Part shown: piece by piece, positions 25,628 to 34,435 of the stretch
Layout: each line of letters opens with the position of its first letter
Numbering within the stretch: position 1 is the stretch's first letter
NCBI GenBank assembly: GCA_963205185.1
Contig: CAUJHZ010000059.1
Coordinates: 1-50,971, forward strand
DNA length: 50,971 bases
Reading direction: 5' to 3'
Origin: Planctomycetota bacterium
Lineage (GTDB): Bacteria; Planctomycetota; Phycisphaerae; Phycisphaerales; UBA5793
The notes under the pieces: model-generated
What the model was told of the DNA's origin: nothing
Databases searched by the model: none
The model's input: the letters and a program-made list of their open reading frames with translations, nothing else
Made by a program: the position numbers and the translations under genes

Positions 25628-27280
25628 TCAATTTTCCTGTTCGTTCTCTTTGGTGGCGGGTTCGACGCCGGCCTGGCGCAGCGCCGGCTCGAGCGAGCCG
25701 CTCTCTTTGATGCGCAGCACGGCGACGACGTTGCCGGCGGCGTCGTGCACTTCGACGGTGCCGCCCGCGATGTCGAGTTCATCGGGAATGAGATCAACGG
25801 GCTCGCGATCTTCCGCGGGGATGAACGAGGTGAGGTTGTTGAGCCGTTCGTCGATTTCTTCGAGCTGCTCGATGAAGAAGTCGCGCTGCCGCTCGACGAG
25901 GTGCAGTTCATCGATGAGCGCATCGGTGGGCTTCATCTCCGAACCGGTGGGGACCCATTCGCCGCCCTCGAGCCGCAGGCGCAGGGCCTTGATGGCGGCG
26001 CTGAGCTGCTTGTCCTTGAGCGTGTCTTCGACCCACTGCGGATCGGCCCACTCGCCTTCGCCGTTGTGCTCGCGGATGACGCTGAGTTCGTTGCGCACAT
26101 CATACATGGCGCGGTATTCGTCGTTGGTCATGGGGACGAAGAAGCCCGGATCGGGATCGACGCCCCAGGTCTTGGAGTCGGGCCATTTGTGCAGGTTGCG
26201 GCCGCTGGGCAGGTAGTACGCTGCGGTGGTGATCTTCAGTTGGCCGGCGCCGGAGTGGAGCGTGCGGACATCCTGCACGAGTCCCTTGCCGAAGGAGCGC
26301 GTGCCGAGCACGATGGCGCGGTGATCATCCTGCAGCGCGCCGCTGACGATTTCGCTGGCCGAGGCGGACTGGCTGTTGACGAGCACGACCATGGGGAAGT
26401 CGGGCAGCGTGCCGTCCGCGTGGGCGCTGTATGAGCGATCGACCTCGCGGCCCTTGACGGAGACGATCACGCCTTCGGAGATGAGCATGTCGGAGATTTC
26501 GATCGCGGCCTGCAGCGACCCGCCGGGGTTGAAGCGCAGGTCGAGCACGAGGCCGCGCAAGTCCTGCTTGACGAGGCTCGTCGCCGCCTGGTAGAGGTCG
26601 AACGAAGTGGTCTCCGTGAACTGTCGGATGCGGAGGTAGGCGAGTTTCTGATCGCGATCGAGCCAGTAATCCCAGTCTTCGCCGACGCGGTGCACGCCCT
26701 CGACGGTGGAGACCTGGATCTGGCCGCGCGTCACGACGACATCTTCGGTTTCGCCTTCGGGCGCGCCTTCGCGGTGCACCGTCACGACGACTTCGGTGTT
26801 GGGCGTGCCCATGAGGCGGTTGATGGAGTCGTCGATCGGCTCGTCCTTGGTGGACTCGCCGTCGATGGCGCGGACCTGGTCGCCGGCGCGAATGCCGGCC
26901 TGGATCGCGGGCGAGCCGGCCATGGGGCTGACGATGGTCAGCCAGCCGTCGCGCATTTCGACAGAGGCGCCGATGCCGACGTAGCGGCCGCGCACGTTCT
27001 TGTCGAAATCGCCCTGCTCCTGGGTGGGGATGTAGTTGGTGTAGGGGTCGCCGAGTTCCTTGAGCATGCCGTCGATGGCAGCGCGCTGCAGACTCTTGTA
27101 CTTCGCTTCGTCGAGTTCATCGACGTAGTTCTTGCGGACTTCGAGCAGCACATCCTGGATGGGATCGAACCACGCCAGGGAGTCGAAACGGTCCCCCGCG
27201 GCGGCGGCGAGTTGGACGATGATGACCATCAGCAGGCCGAGCATGCACGTCGGGGCCAGCACTCGCTTCATCGAACGCAT
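25628..27280 (-). CDS. S41 family carboxy-terminal processing protease
   Basis: The 550-residue protein has an N-terminal membrane or signal segment (VLAPTCMLGLLMVIIVQLAAA). It is followed by a CTP-type helical region (FDPIQDVLLEVRKNYVDELDEAKYKSL) and a PDZ domain (SPMAGSPAIQAGIRAGDQVRAIDG). The peptidase core has LRFNPGGSL, the nucleophile Ser in NSQSASASEIVSGAL, and the general-base Lys in RSFGKGLVQ. It cleaves near C-termini of periplasmic proteins and may process wall enzymes or the secreted proteins nearby; that substrate link is inferred. The 150-residue C-terminal tail is acidic and charged. GAGGAG precedes ATG 27280 by six bases. Confidence 0.92.
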   Translation of the reverse strand: MRSMKRVLAPTCMLGLLMVIIVQLAAAAGDRFDSLAWFDPIQDVLLEVRKNYVDELDEAKYKSLQRAAIDGMLKELGDPYTNYIPTQEQGDFDKNVRGRYVGIGASVEMRDGWLTIVSPMAGSPAIQAGIRAGDQVRAIDGESTKDEPIDDSINRLMGTPNTEVVVTVHREGAPEGETEDVVVTRGQIQVSTVEGVHRVGEDWDYWLDRDQKLAYLRIRQFTETTSFDLYQAATSLVKQDLRGLVLDLRFNPGGSLQAAIEISDMLISEGVIVSVKGREVDRSYSAHADGTLPDFPMVVLVNSQSASASEIVSGALQDDHRAIVLGTRSFGKGLVQDVRTLHSGAGQLKITTAAYYLPSGRNLHKWPDSKTWGVDPDPGFFVPMTNDEYRAMYDVRNELSVIREHNGEGEWADPQWVEDTLKDKQLSAAIKALRLRLEGGEWVPTGSEMKPTDALIDELHLVERQRDFFIEQLEEIDERLNNLTSFIPAEDREPVDLIPDELDIAGGTVEVHDAAGNVVAVLRIKESGSLEPALRQAGVEPATKENEQEN

Positions 27281-27415
27281 CAAGAACTCCTCTCTGAATC
27301 GTGGCAATGCGGCAGGTGGGCGCGCCCAGCCATCTGTGATCGGCTCGCGCGGCAGCGGATGATAGCAGAAACGACTCCGACGCATCCGGCGTTCGGTTCC
27401 GTCTCCGCCTGGCGC

Positions 27416-27451
27416 ACAAAAACAGCGTCCCGGCTTGTACAGCCGGGACGC
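27416..27451 (-). terminator. Rho-independent terminator
   Basis: Perfect 10-bp stem GCGTCCCGGC / GCCGGGACGC (27425-27451) with a 7-nt loop. It is followed on the minus strand by TGTTTTTG (27417-27424). It lies 46 bp beyond the stop of the minus-strand secreted gene at 27498. Confidence 0.85.
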
Positions 27452-27497
27452 CGATGCGTTGTCTGAACTTCAGCGCGCCAGGCGGCGCGCGTTTGGA

Positions 27498-28406
27498 TTA
27501 CTGGATAACGCGATCTTCAACATCGGTCGTGTGGCCCTGCTCGCATCCCTGGAACCAGACGCGGCGGCCGGCGGAGTTGCCGGGGATCGGCAGACTCCAC
27601 GATGCGTCGCCGTTGGCGTCGGCCCGCTTCTGCGAAGCAAGCACCGGCCGCGCGAGATCGAGCGTGATGCCCAGCTGCGGCACGTTGGTGCTGCCGAGCC
27701 CGTTGAGCGAGTAGACGAGGTACTGCATCTGATTCGCCGTGGCGCCTGAGATGCTGAACTGGCCGGCCTGGCCGTGCGTGAGCGTGCCGACGGTGAGGTC
27801 ATACCCGCCGCCCGAACCGCCCGGGAAGGTGAGCGTCGCGATGCCGGTCGAACTCTGCACGTCCACGGAGACGTCATCCACGTAGACGAAGTCGCCGTCG
27901 AGGCCGGAGTAGAGACGGATCTCGATGACGAGCGCTTCGCGGCAGCCGTTCGGATTGCCGCAGTCGGCGTTGAAGGTCCAGGTCCACTCGAGGTAGGACC
28001 AGCCGTTGCCGTCGGAGTAGGTGCTGTTGCCGCCGGCGCTGCCGCGGAACGAGTAGACGTCGCCGGGGTCGGCGTAGTGTGCCCAGATGCGGCCGGACGG
28101 GTTGGTGTTTGGCGTCGTGTCGTAGACCCAGGCGCCGGCGGTGATCGTGTCGCCGTCGGTGAGGTTCTCGATGTAGGCGATGTAGGCCTGGGGCGTGCCG
28201 CCGAGGACTTCTTCGGTGAACTTGAGCGAGCGCGTGCCGCCGTGCGCCTGCTCCGTCGAGTTCTCGGTGAGCACGACCGCGCCGTCTTCGAAGACGCCCA
28301 GCACGGTGCCGCCGTCCTCCCAGTCGTAGGAGCCCATCAGATGCTGCGCGCTGGCCGCACCGCTGAGGAGCCCGATCGTCGCTAATGCCGCAAGTGCTTT
28401 CTTCAT
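27498..28406 (-). CDS. Secreted jelly-roll-like protein with the shared C-terminal domain (Cys-poor type)
   Basis: The 302-residue product has a signal peptide (ALAALATIGLLSGAASAQ). A carbohydrate-binding-like N-terminal region of about 190 residues follows (SYDWEDGGTVLGVFEDGAV ... AGAWVYDTTPN ... EWTWTFNADCG ... VYVDDVSVDV). The C-terminal 90 residues carry the module found eight times in this window: YLVYSLNGLGSTNVP, GITLDLARP, RADANGDASWSLPIPG, RRVWFQGCEQ and a T-DV near the end. GAGG precedes ATG 28406. It is the last gene before a strong terminator and follows the nuclease-like gene on the same strand. A ligand is unknown. Confidence 0.75.
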   Translation of the reverse strand: MKKALAALATIGLLSGAASAQHLMGSYDWEDGGTVLGVFEDGAVVLTENSTEQAHGGTRSLKFTEEVLGGTPQAYIAYIENLTDGDTITAGAWVYDTTPNTNPSGRIWAHYADPGDVYSFRGSAGGNSTYSDGNGWSYLEWTWTFNADCGNPNGCREALVIEIRLYSGLDGDFVYVDDVSVDVQSSTGIATLTFPGGSGGGYDLTVGTLTHGQAGQFSISGATANQMQYLVYSLNGLGSTNVPQLGITLDLARPVLASQKRADANGDASWSLPIPGNSAGRRVWFQGCEQGHTTDVEDRVIQ

Positions 28407-28487
28407 GATCCTCGTTCCTTTCCTCTCCAGTTGAGTTTCACTTGTCGCACCGGACCATTTCCGATGCGGTTCAAACCTTTTTTGCAT

Positions 28488-29825
28488 TCAGTCCACCGGC
28501 CTCCACACGACGTCGGTGACGGCGCCCTGCCGGGCCGCCTGGATCCACAGTTCGCCGCCGAGCAGTTCGACGGGCACGCGGCCGCGCAGCGTGGCGCTGC
28601 CTTGCGCATCGGCGCGCGCCGAGCCGGCCAGCGCCGGCGAGCGCAGGCCCAGCGTCACGCCGAGTTGCGGCACGGGTGTTTGCCCCAGCCCGCGCTGCGA
28701 ATAGATGAAGTGCACGGACTCGCCCGGCTGGGCGTGCGAAGCGCGGAGCGTCGCGAACAGCCCGGCCACCAGCGGCGGCACCTCGAGCAAGAAGCGAGGC
28801 GCGGGGGTGAAGTAATCGACCACCACCGGCAGATGGTCCGACGCCAGCGCCAGCGCATCGGCCTTCCACTGTTCGTCGGGTCGAAAGTAGTGATTCACGC
28901 CCGCGTTGATCGAAAGGTTGTAGTGCAGCCCGTCGTTACCGAATGAGCGATACGACTCGGCGATCATCTCGAAGCCCGCACCGTCGCTGAGTTCTTCGCT
29001 GCAGAGCTGGAAGTCGAAGCGATCATCCATCCCGCCGCCGACGAGATCGGGATTGCTGCCGTCGTGGGGTGACTGCGTGTGCGCCAGAGCGGCGAACGAG
29101 CCGAGAAAGCGCGGATCGACCGCGCGTCCGCTTCCGGCATCAAAGAACCGCAGGAACGCGGCCTCTGACGGCGCATACACGTTCCAGTCGCCCGCGTAGA
29201 TGATGTGCGCGGCGGCCGGCAGGGTGTCGGCGTCGCGTCGCACCGCATCGGCTTCGCTGGCGCGCTGCGATTCAAACTGGAAGCCCTCTTCAGCCTTGAA
29301 GTGCGAGCCGTAGATGTAGAGCGTCACGCTGGCATCTTCGGCGCAGTGGAGTTTCCAGCGGTCCGTGGCGCGCGGGCCGGTGTGATTCGTGATGTCACGA
29401 TGCGCCGCAGGCTCTTCGACGAATGAATCATCGCGATAAAACAGCGCGTTCTCTCCCGCTCCGCCGCCGTTGACGGTGAAGGTGGCCAGGCGGTACTGCA
29501 CGCCCAGCGGCGCGGACGCGTCGAGCCACGACTGGATCAGCCCCGTCGTCCCTGCGTCGACTTCCTGGAAGATGTAGATGTCGGGCGCGCGGATGACGCC
29601 GGTCACCGGAGCCGGATCTTCGCCCAGCGCCTGGAACACTTTGCGCAGATCGATGGTCGAGCCGACGAGTTCGGCGATGTTGTAGGTCACGATGCGAACC
29701 GGGGCGCCGCTCTGCGCCTCGGCACGGCGCCACGCGCCCACGCAGCCCAGCGCGACGACCAACGCCGCCAGCACCCGTCGCACTCGAAGGGTTCGAAACT
29801 CTCTCCGCCCCAACCGATCCGTCAT
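28488..29825 (-). CDS. Secreted endonuclease/exonuclease/phosphatase-fold protein with shared C-terminal domain
   Basis: The 445-residue protein has a twin-basic-rich signal segment (RVRRVLAALVVALGCVGAW, ending RAEAQ). The DNase I-like fold follows, with the landmarks IVTYNIAEL, YIFQEVDAG (metal Glu), YAGDWNVYAPSE and ASDHLPVVVDY (final His). It may be an extracellular nuclease or phosphatase. The last 90 residues are the shared module: HFIYSQRGLGQTPVP, GVTLGLRSPALAG, ARADAQGSATL and ELWIQAARQGAVTDVV. ATG 29825 overlaps the prepilin stop as ATGA, so the two are coupled. Confidence 0.85.
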   Translation of the reverse strand: MTDRLGRREFRTLRVRRVLAALVVALGCVGAWRRAEAQSGAPVRIVTYNIAELVGSTIDLRKVFQALGEDPAPVTGVIRAPDIYIFQEVDAGTTGLIQSWLDASAPLGVQYRLATFTVNGGGAGENALFYRDDSFVEEPAAHRDITNHTGPRATDRWKLHCAEDASVTLYIYGSHFKAEEGFQFESQRASEADAVRRDADTLPAAAHIIYAGDWNVYAPSEAAFLRFFDAGSGRAVDPRFLGSFAALAHTQSPHDGSNPDLVGGGMDDRFDFQLCSEELSDGAGFEMIAESYRSFGNDGLHYNLSINAGVNHYFRPDEQWKADALALASDHLPVVVDYFTPAPRFLLEVPPLVAGLFATLRASHAQPGESVHFIYSQRGLGQTPVPQLGVTLGLRSPALAGSARADAQGSATLRGRVPVELLGGELWIQAARQGAVTDVVWRPVD

Positions 29826-30829
29826 TTCACCACCGTCGGATTGGTTGGATCGAGTACGCCGCCGGTCACGCGGGCGCCGCTCGGGTACCAGTAATGAATC
29901 GATCGCGATTCGCTTTCATCCATCACGCCGGCGTGGCCGTCGAAATAGGAGACGACCATCTTCGTGTCATGCCGGTACGCAAAGCGCCGCATCGCTTCGC
30001 GCTGCGCGTCGGTGAACTCGCCGCTGCGCCGGCCGAGCGTGGCCGGGTCGCCGGTGTGGCCCACGGCGGCGCCGTGGTTCATGAAGTTGCCGCCCTCATC
30101 CTGGAATGGAAACGCGTTGAAAGTGACCTCAAACGTGCTCGAGTCCACGTAGCGCGTGCCGTCCATCGTGCATACTTTGGCGTCGGGACGATTGATGTTG
30201 TCGAGGCGCGGCCGGTAGCTCGGATAGAGCAGCGGCATGCCCCAGTCCTGCCGCGATGAATAGTCACTGATCACATCGTGCCGGCTGCTGCTCAGGTGCA
30301 TGCCCATGTTGGCGGCATAACTGTTGATGCGCAGCTCCGTCACCGGGATGCCGTCGAAGGTGTTGCCCCCGCCGTACTGCGCCGCGTAGCGCTCGCGGTT
30401 GGCCGGGCAGGCGAACTCCTGTTCGAAGATCATGCGCAGCCGCCGCTCGGCGATGCGGTTCTCTTCGCCGGGCTGCTTGCCGGGCAGGTTCAGGCTGTAG
30501 GCGAGAATCGGCGAGAGCCAGTCCACGTTTTGCGTCGGCGCCGAGGGTGAATTGCCGATGTCGCTCCCGCTGCGGATGTGGGCGCCGCTGGTGTTGGGTC
30601 CGGCGATCCACTGATCGTGCTCGGCGCCGTAGGTGGCAAAACCGACCGCCGCCTGCCGCTGGCTCGCCGTGCACACCGCGGTGCGACTGGCGGTGCGCGC
30701 GTGGCCCAGGGCCGGCAGGAGCAGGCCGATGAGCAGCGCGATGATCGAGATCACCACGAGCAGTTCGATGAGCGTGAAAGCGCTTCGATCGGCCTTGAAC
30801 CATCGCCTTGCCGGGGTCATATCCTGCAT
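29822..30829 (-). CDS. Type II secretion/type IV pilin-like protein, planctomycete style
   Basis: The 335-residue protein has a prepilin peptide with a short basic leader and AFTLIELLVVISIIALLIGLLLPALGHAR. The peptidase should cut before the Phe, leaving a membrane helix. The rest is an extracellular head that ends KMVVSYFDGHAGVMDESES. This DG region follows an H-D-T as in the H...DG C-terminal pattern of large planctomycete prepilin families. ATG 30829 is used; ATG 30820 is equally possible. It is divergent from pdxA and is coupled to the downstream nuclease-like gene by ATGA. Confidence 0.85.
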   Translation of the reverse strand: MQDMTPARRWFKADRSAFTLIELLVVISIIALLIGLLLPALGHARTASRTAVCTASQRQAAVGFATYGAEHDQWIAGPNTSGAHIRSGSDIGNSPSAPTQNVDWLSPILAYSLNLPGKQPGEENRIAERRLRMIFEQEFACPANRERYAAQYGGGNTFDGIPVTELRINSYAANMGMHLSSSRHDVISDYSSRQDWGMPLLYPSYRPRLDNINRPDAKVCTMDGTRYVDSSTFEVTFNAFPFQDEGGNFMNHGAAVGHTGDPATLGRRSGEFTDAQREAMRRFAYRHDTKMVVSYFDGHAGVMDESESRSIHYWYPSGARVTGGVLDPTNPTVVK

Positions 30830-30946
30830 CGCCGTGTCTCCGACTTCGGGTCAGTTGGATTTGCTGTTAGCGTAGCCCCGCCGCTTCAGCCGCGAGTTAG
30901 AATCAGGTGCATTTCGGAATTCACCCTGAGGGGCGCAGGCAAGGGC

Positions 30947-31996
30947 ATGGCGGAGCGACCGGACCAACTCGTCATCGGCATCACCATGGGCGATCCGTGC
31001 GGCATCGGGCCCGAGGTCGCGGTGAAAGCCCTGGCCGATCCGCGCATCCGTAACTCCGCTGGATTCCGGATCTTCGGCGACGCGCCGACCCTCGCCCGAG
31101 CTGCCGAGCAGGCCGGCCTCGAGCCCGGGTGGTGGATCGAGACCCCGCAGCAGCGCAGCGGCGTGCGGCCGGTGCGCGGCCAGGTGGTGGTGGTCGATTA
31201 TCCGCCGTTCGCTCCGGCCGTCGCCGAGGCGCGCACGCGCCGCATCGCGGAGCCCTCGCGCGCCGGCGGCGAGGCGTCGCTGGCATACCTCAATGCCGCG
31301 ATCGACGCGGCGCTGCTGACCCCCGGCGATCCCCAGCGCATCGACGCCATCGTCACCGCGCCCATTTCCAAGTCTTCCTGGCATCTCGCCGGTTTGCGCC
31401 GCTTTCCCGGCCACACCGAACTGCTCGCCGAGCGCACCCGGGCGCGGCAGCATGCGATGATGTTCGTCGCGCCTCAACTGCGCGTCGTCCTCGCCACCAT
31501 TCACCTGCCGCTCATGGAGGTGCGCAACCGGCTGACGATCGGCCGCGTGCTCGAGCCGATCCTGCTGGGCGACGAGGCTTGCCGAAACCTTCTGGGCATC
31601 GATCATCCGCGCATCGCGGTGTGCGGCCTCAACCCGCATGCATCCGAGGGCGGACTGTTCGGCGATGAAGAGCAGCGCCTCATCGAACCCGCCATCCGCC
31701 AGGCCGTCGAACATGGCGTCAACGCCACCGGCCCGTGGCCCGCGGACACCGTCTTCAACGCCGCCGTGGATGGTCGCTTCGACCTCGTCGTCGCAATGTA
31801 CCACGACCAGGGCCTGATCCCCATCAAGCTGCTGGCGCGCGATGAAGCGGTGAATGTCACCATCGGCCTGCCGATCATCCGCACCAGCCCGGACCACGGC
31901 ACGGCATTCGACATCGCGGGCCGCAACCTTGCGCGCCCCGGCTCGATGGTTGCCGCGATCGATCTCGCGTGCACATTGGCGCACCGCCGTGCGTGA
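30947..31996 (+). CDS. pdxA: 4-hydroxythreonine-4-phosphate dehydrogenase
   Basis: The 349-residue enzyme oxidises 4-phosphohydroxy-L-threonine for pyridoxal phosphate synthesis. It shows GITMGDPCGIGPEVAVKAL, TAPISKSSW, FPGHTELLAE, ATIHLPLMEVRN, GLNPHASEGGLFGDEE, GPWPADTVF and MYHDQGLIPIKLLARDEAVNVT, with RTSPDHGTAFDIAG at the end. His and Asp metal ligands are intact. ATG 30947 is chosen because the upstream extension is not conserved. Its stop codon lies inside the loop of a strong terminator. No other pyridoxal gene is adjacent. Confidence 0.96.
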   Translation: MAERPDQLVIGITMGDPCGIGPEVAVKALADPRIRNSAGFRIFGDAPTLARAAEQAGLEPGWWIETPQQRSGVRPVRGQVVVVDYPPFAPAVAEARTRRIAEPSRAGGEASLAYLNAAIDAALLTPGDPQRIDAIVTAPISKSSWHLAGLRRFPGHTELLAERTRARQHAMMFVAPQLRVVLATIHLPLMEVRNRLTIGRVLEPILLGDEACRNLLGIDHPRIAVCGLNPHASEGGLFGDEEQRLIEPAIRQAVEHGVNATGPWPADTVFNAAVDGRFDLVVAMYHDQGLIPIKLLARDEAVNVTIGLPIIRTSPDHGTAFDIAGRNLARPGSMVAAIDLACTLAHRRA

Positions 31997-32007
31997 CGGC
32001 GGTTTTT
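31983..32007 (+). terminator. Rho-independent terminator overlapping the pdxA stop
   Basis: ACCGCCGT / ACGGCGGT (8-bp perfect stem, GCGTG loop) followed by TTTTT at 32003-32007. The TGA of pdxA (31994-31996) starts in the loop and ends at the first base of the second arm. Confidence 0.88.
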
Positions 32008-32139
32008 CGGCGAAGATGCGCATGACGCATGGCCGCCGCTGCCCGCGATGATTGCACGGCAAGGTGCGCGGCGCTACCGTCGCGCCCCGGCCCTGCCAGG
32101 TCCGCCGGGGCGGCCGGCGGCCGCTGAAGGATCGATTGC

Positions 32140-32733
32140 ATGAGGCATCGTCGTCGCCGATTCAAACGCTTGCGGGCGATGTGGATCCGCGCCCGCCGCG
32201 GCTCGCGCGAGGGGTGGCGTCGGATGCTGCGCCTCGAAGGCTCGCCGCGCGCTATTGCGCTGGGACTGGCGATCGGCATCGTCGTTGCGTTCTCGCCGAC
32301 CATCGGCTTTCAGATGATCATCGCGGCGTTTCTCGCTTCGATGGTGCGGGCCAATCCGGCGCCGGCGATCATGGCCGTGTGGATCACCAATCCGCTCACG
32401 ATTCCGCCGATCTATACCGCGACTTACTACCTCGGCCGCCACTTCTGGCCGGGCCGGCCCGTGGACATCCATCTGACACTCTCGCGCTTCGTGCGCGAAC
32501 TGGGCCGCTTCGAGTTCTACGAGGTATACAGCCAGTTCCGCGAACTGCTCGAACTGGGCGTCGATGTGCTCGTGCCCATGTTCATTGGCGGGGCGATCAT
32601 CGGCATCGCTCTGGGCGCGATCAGTTACCCCATCGCTCTCATCGCCGTCACCCGGGCGCGAAGGCTGCTCAAGGCCGGCCGGCACCGGCTGGCGGAGCGC
32701 CGAGCGCGGGCCGGGCACGAGCACCGCCCGTGA
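32140..32733 (+). CDS. DUF2062 membrane protein
   Basis: The 197-residue protein has a very basic start (RHRRRRFKRLRAMWIRARR), then the DUF2062 signature: SPRAIALGLAIGIVVAFSP, GFQMIIAAFLASMV, and WITNPLTIPPIYTATYYLG. About three membrane segments are visible. The function of DUF2062 is not established; it is often linked to glycosyltransferases or wall proteins. GAAGGA lies ahead of ATG 32140. It is preceded by the pdxA terminator, so it is transcribed separately. Confidence 0.88.
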   Translation: MRHRRRRFKRLRAMWIRARRGSREGWRRMLRLEGSPRAIALGLAIGIVVAFSPTIGFQMIIAAFLASMVRANPAPAIMAVWITNPLTIPPIYTATYYLGRHFWPGRPVDIHLTLSRFVRELGRFEFYEVYSQFRELLELGVDVLVPMFIGGAIIGIALGAISYPIALIAVTRARRLLKAGRHRLAERRARAGHEHRP

Positions 32734-32851
32734 TCGTCTGCAGATGGCGACCTTGACGCGGCGCGACTGTTGCCTGATACTCTCACAGCGCCGCGCCGCC
32801 TCACCGATCCCGTCCGTTGTTCAGCGGCGCACCCGCCAAAGGAGGCGCACC

Positions 32852-33379
32852 ATGACCACGCGCACGCATCGGGGCCTCAGCGCCGTGGCGATCGTCATCC
32901 TCATCGCGCTCGTGGTCATCATCGGCCTGGTCGTGATGAAATCCGGCGTCGGCGTGGACGGCCTGATGATGCACGTCGATGACTACATCGCGATGCTCGA
33001 CAACCGGCCCACCGGCGCGCCAGCCGGCAAGGCCGTCGGCCCGGCCGTCGTCGTCGATTCGGAGATGAAGCGCATCGACGATCTGCACGACCGCCTGCCC
33101 GGCTCGCTCCGCGCGGCCAACCACTCCGCGGTCAACACCGTCATCGTCCTCGTGCGCACCGGGACGGGCATCGGCGCCGGCGTGGCCACGGGCCTGGGTG
33201 TCGTGAGCAGCAACGAAGGCTCGTATTCGATCAGCGCGTTTCTGTACGACAAGTCCGGCAACCCGATCGGTTCGCACACGGTCACGCACAAGACCGCGAT
33301 GAGCGGCGCGGGAGCCGAAGGCGAAGCCAAGGCAAAGTGTGACGAGGACATGCTCGCCTGGCTGCAATCGCAGTTCTGA
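32852..33379 (+). CDS. Small single-pass membrane or secreted protein, unknown
   Basis: 175 residues from ATG 32852, with AAAGGAGG six to seven bases ahead. The N-terminal segment LSAVAIVILIALVVIIGLVVM is one membrane helix or an uncleaved signal. The exported part (VNTVIVLVRTGTGIGAGVATGLGVV ... YSISAFLYDKSGNPIG) has a small beta-rich stretch and a second Gly/Ala-rich segment that could insert. No family is recognised. Confidence 0.65.
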   Translation: MTTRTHRGLSAVAIVILIALVVIIGLVVMKSGVGVDGLMMHVDDYIAMLDNRPTGAPAGKAVGPAVVVDSEMKRIDDLHDRLPGSLRAANHSAVNTVIVLVRTGTGIGAGVATGLGVVSSNEGSYSISAFLYDKSGNPIGSHTVTHKTAMSGAGAEGEAKAKCDEDMLAWLQSQF

Positions 33380-33567
33380 GACACCGCGATGCGGCATTCC
33401 GCCCGCTCGGGCGCGGTTTGCAGCAACCGGGCAATTCCCTGAGGACGCGTGGCGCTGCTCCTGTATACTCGAAGTAAGCGCCCGCCGCACCGGCCGATGC
33501 GCAGCGCGCCGTGCGGCGCCCTTGCGGCGATGTCACACGCCACAACCCAGCAGGGAGGAGAGATGCT

Positions 33568-34398
33568 ATGTTTTCCACGCGCCACATCGCCGCGGCTGTG
33601 CCCGCGCTCCTCGCGCCCGCCGCCGCCGCGCAGGTGATCGATTTTCAACATCTTGAGCAGCGCAACGACATGGTCAACTTCGTCGGAAGCGTCGTGATCG
33701 AAGATGGATTCGAAATCACCAAAGACGCCGGCGAACAGTACGACTTCGGCGTCTTCGGCACGCTCGAGCGGCGCTATCCCGGCTCGACGGCGCTCTTCAA
33801 CGACACCATCGGAGGCTTGCACATCATCAGGGCCAAGGACGGTCGTTCGTTCGACGTGCTGTCGATCGACTTCGCCATGCTCAACGGCGCCGGCACCGTG
33901 GTCGTCGACGTTGTCGGCGAGAAGACCGGCGGCGGACAGGTGTTCCAGCAGATCGTGCACTCCGACGACGGCCCGCCGCTTGAACTGATGACCTACGAAC
34001 TCGACGGGTTCGTGGGGCTCGACTCGATTCACTGGACGGAGGACTTCCCGTATCACCAGTTCGACAACGTGGTCATCTCCATCGGTGGCTACGGCCTGAA
34101 CGTCACCGGCCGATGTCCCGGGATGATTACGGTGTCGTGGAGCGGCGCGATGCCCGACGTGGCGCAGGGGCTTGTCTTCGGCCGCGATGAAGGCGCCACG
34201 ACGATCCCCGGAGGTCCGTGCGCGGGCACGCGACTGGGCCTGCAGGGCGGCGTCATGCTCGTGCGCACATTGGGCAGCGGAGATGGAAGCGGTGAGGCAT
34301 CGAGCAACGCGGGCACCTCGGCCTGCGGTGGATTCCTTCAACTCGTGCAGGTTGGCTCGTGTCGCGCAAGCAACGTGGATCGGCTGCCGGAGTTCTGA
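33568..34398 (+). CDS. Secreted protein with the shared C-terminal domain (Cys-rich type)
   Basis: 276 residues: a signal peptide (TRHIAAAVPALLAPAAAAQ), an N-terminal half of jelly-roll character (VIDFQHLEQRND ... FDVLSIDFAMLNGAG ... HQFDNVVISI), and the Cys-rich form of the shared module at about 172-276. The module reads LNVTGRCPGMITVSW, GLVFGRDEGATTIP, CAGTRLGLQGG, SGDGSGEA, ACGGFLQLVQVGSC and SNVDRLP. It therefore puts on a larger protein the same domain that stands alone three times at 12.7-14.0 kb. GGAGGAG precedes ATG 33568. Confidence 0.75.
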   Translation: MFSTRHIAAAVPALLAPAAAAQVIDFQHLEQRNDMVNFVGSVVIEDGFEITKDAGEQYDFGVFGTLERRYPGSTALFNDTIGGLHIIRAKDGRSFDVLSIDFAMLNGAGTVVVDVVGEKTGGGQVFQQIVHSDDGPPLELMTYELDGFVGLDSIHWTEDFPYHQFDNVVISIGGYGLNVTGRCPGMITVSWSGAMPDVAQGLVFGRDEGATTIPGGPCAGTRLGLQGGVMLVRTLGSGDGSGEASSNAGTSACGGFLQLVQVGSCRASNVDRLPEF

Positions 34399-34435
34399 TC
34401 GCGTCGAAGCAGCCGGTATCGTCGCGGCTGCAGGC

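Noticed and set aside
24450-26216. 588-codon plus-strand frame over tsaD and the S41 gene
   Set aside because: Antisense shadow of two well-supported genes; composition is Ala/Arg/Asp-rich with no domain.
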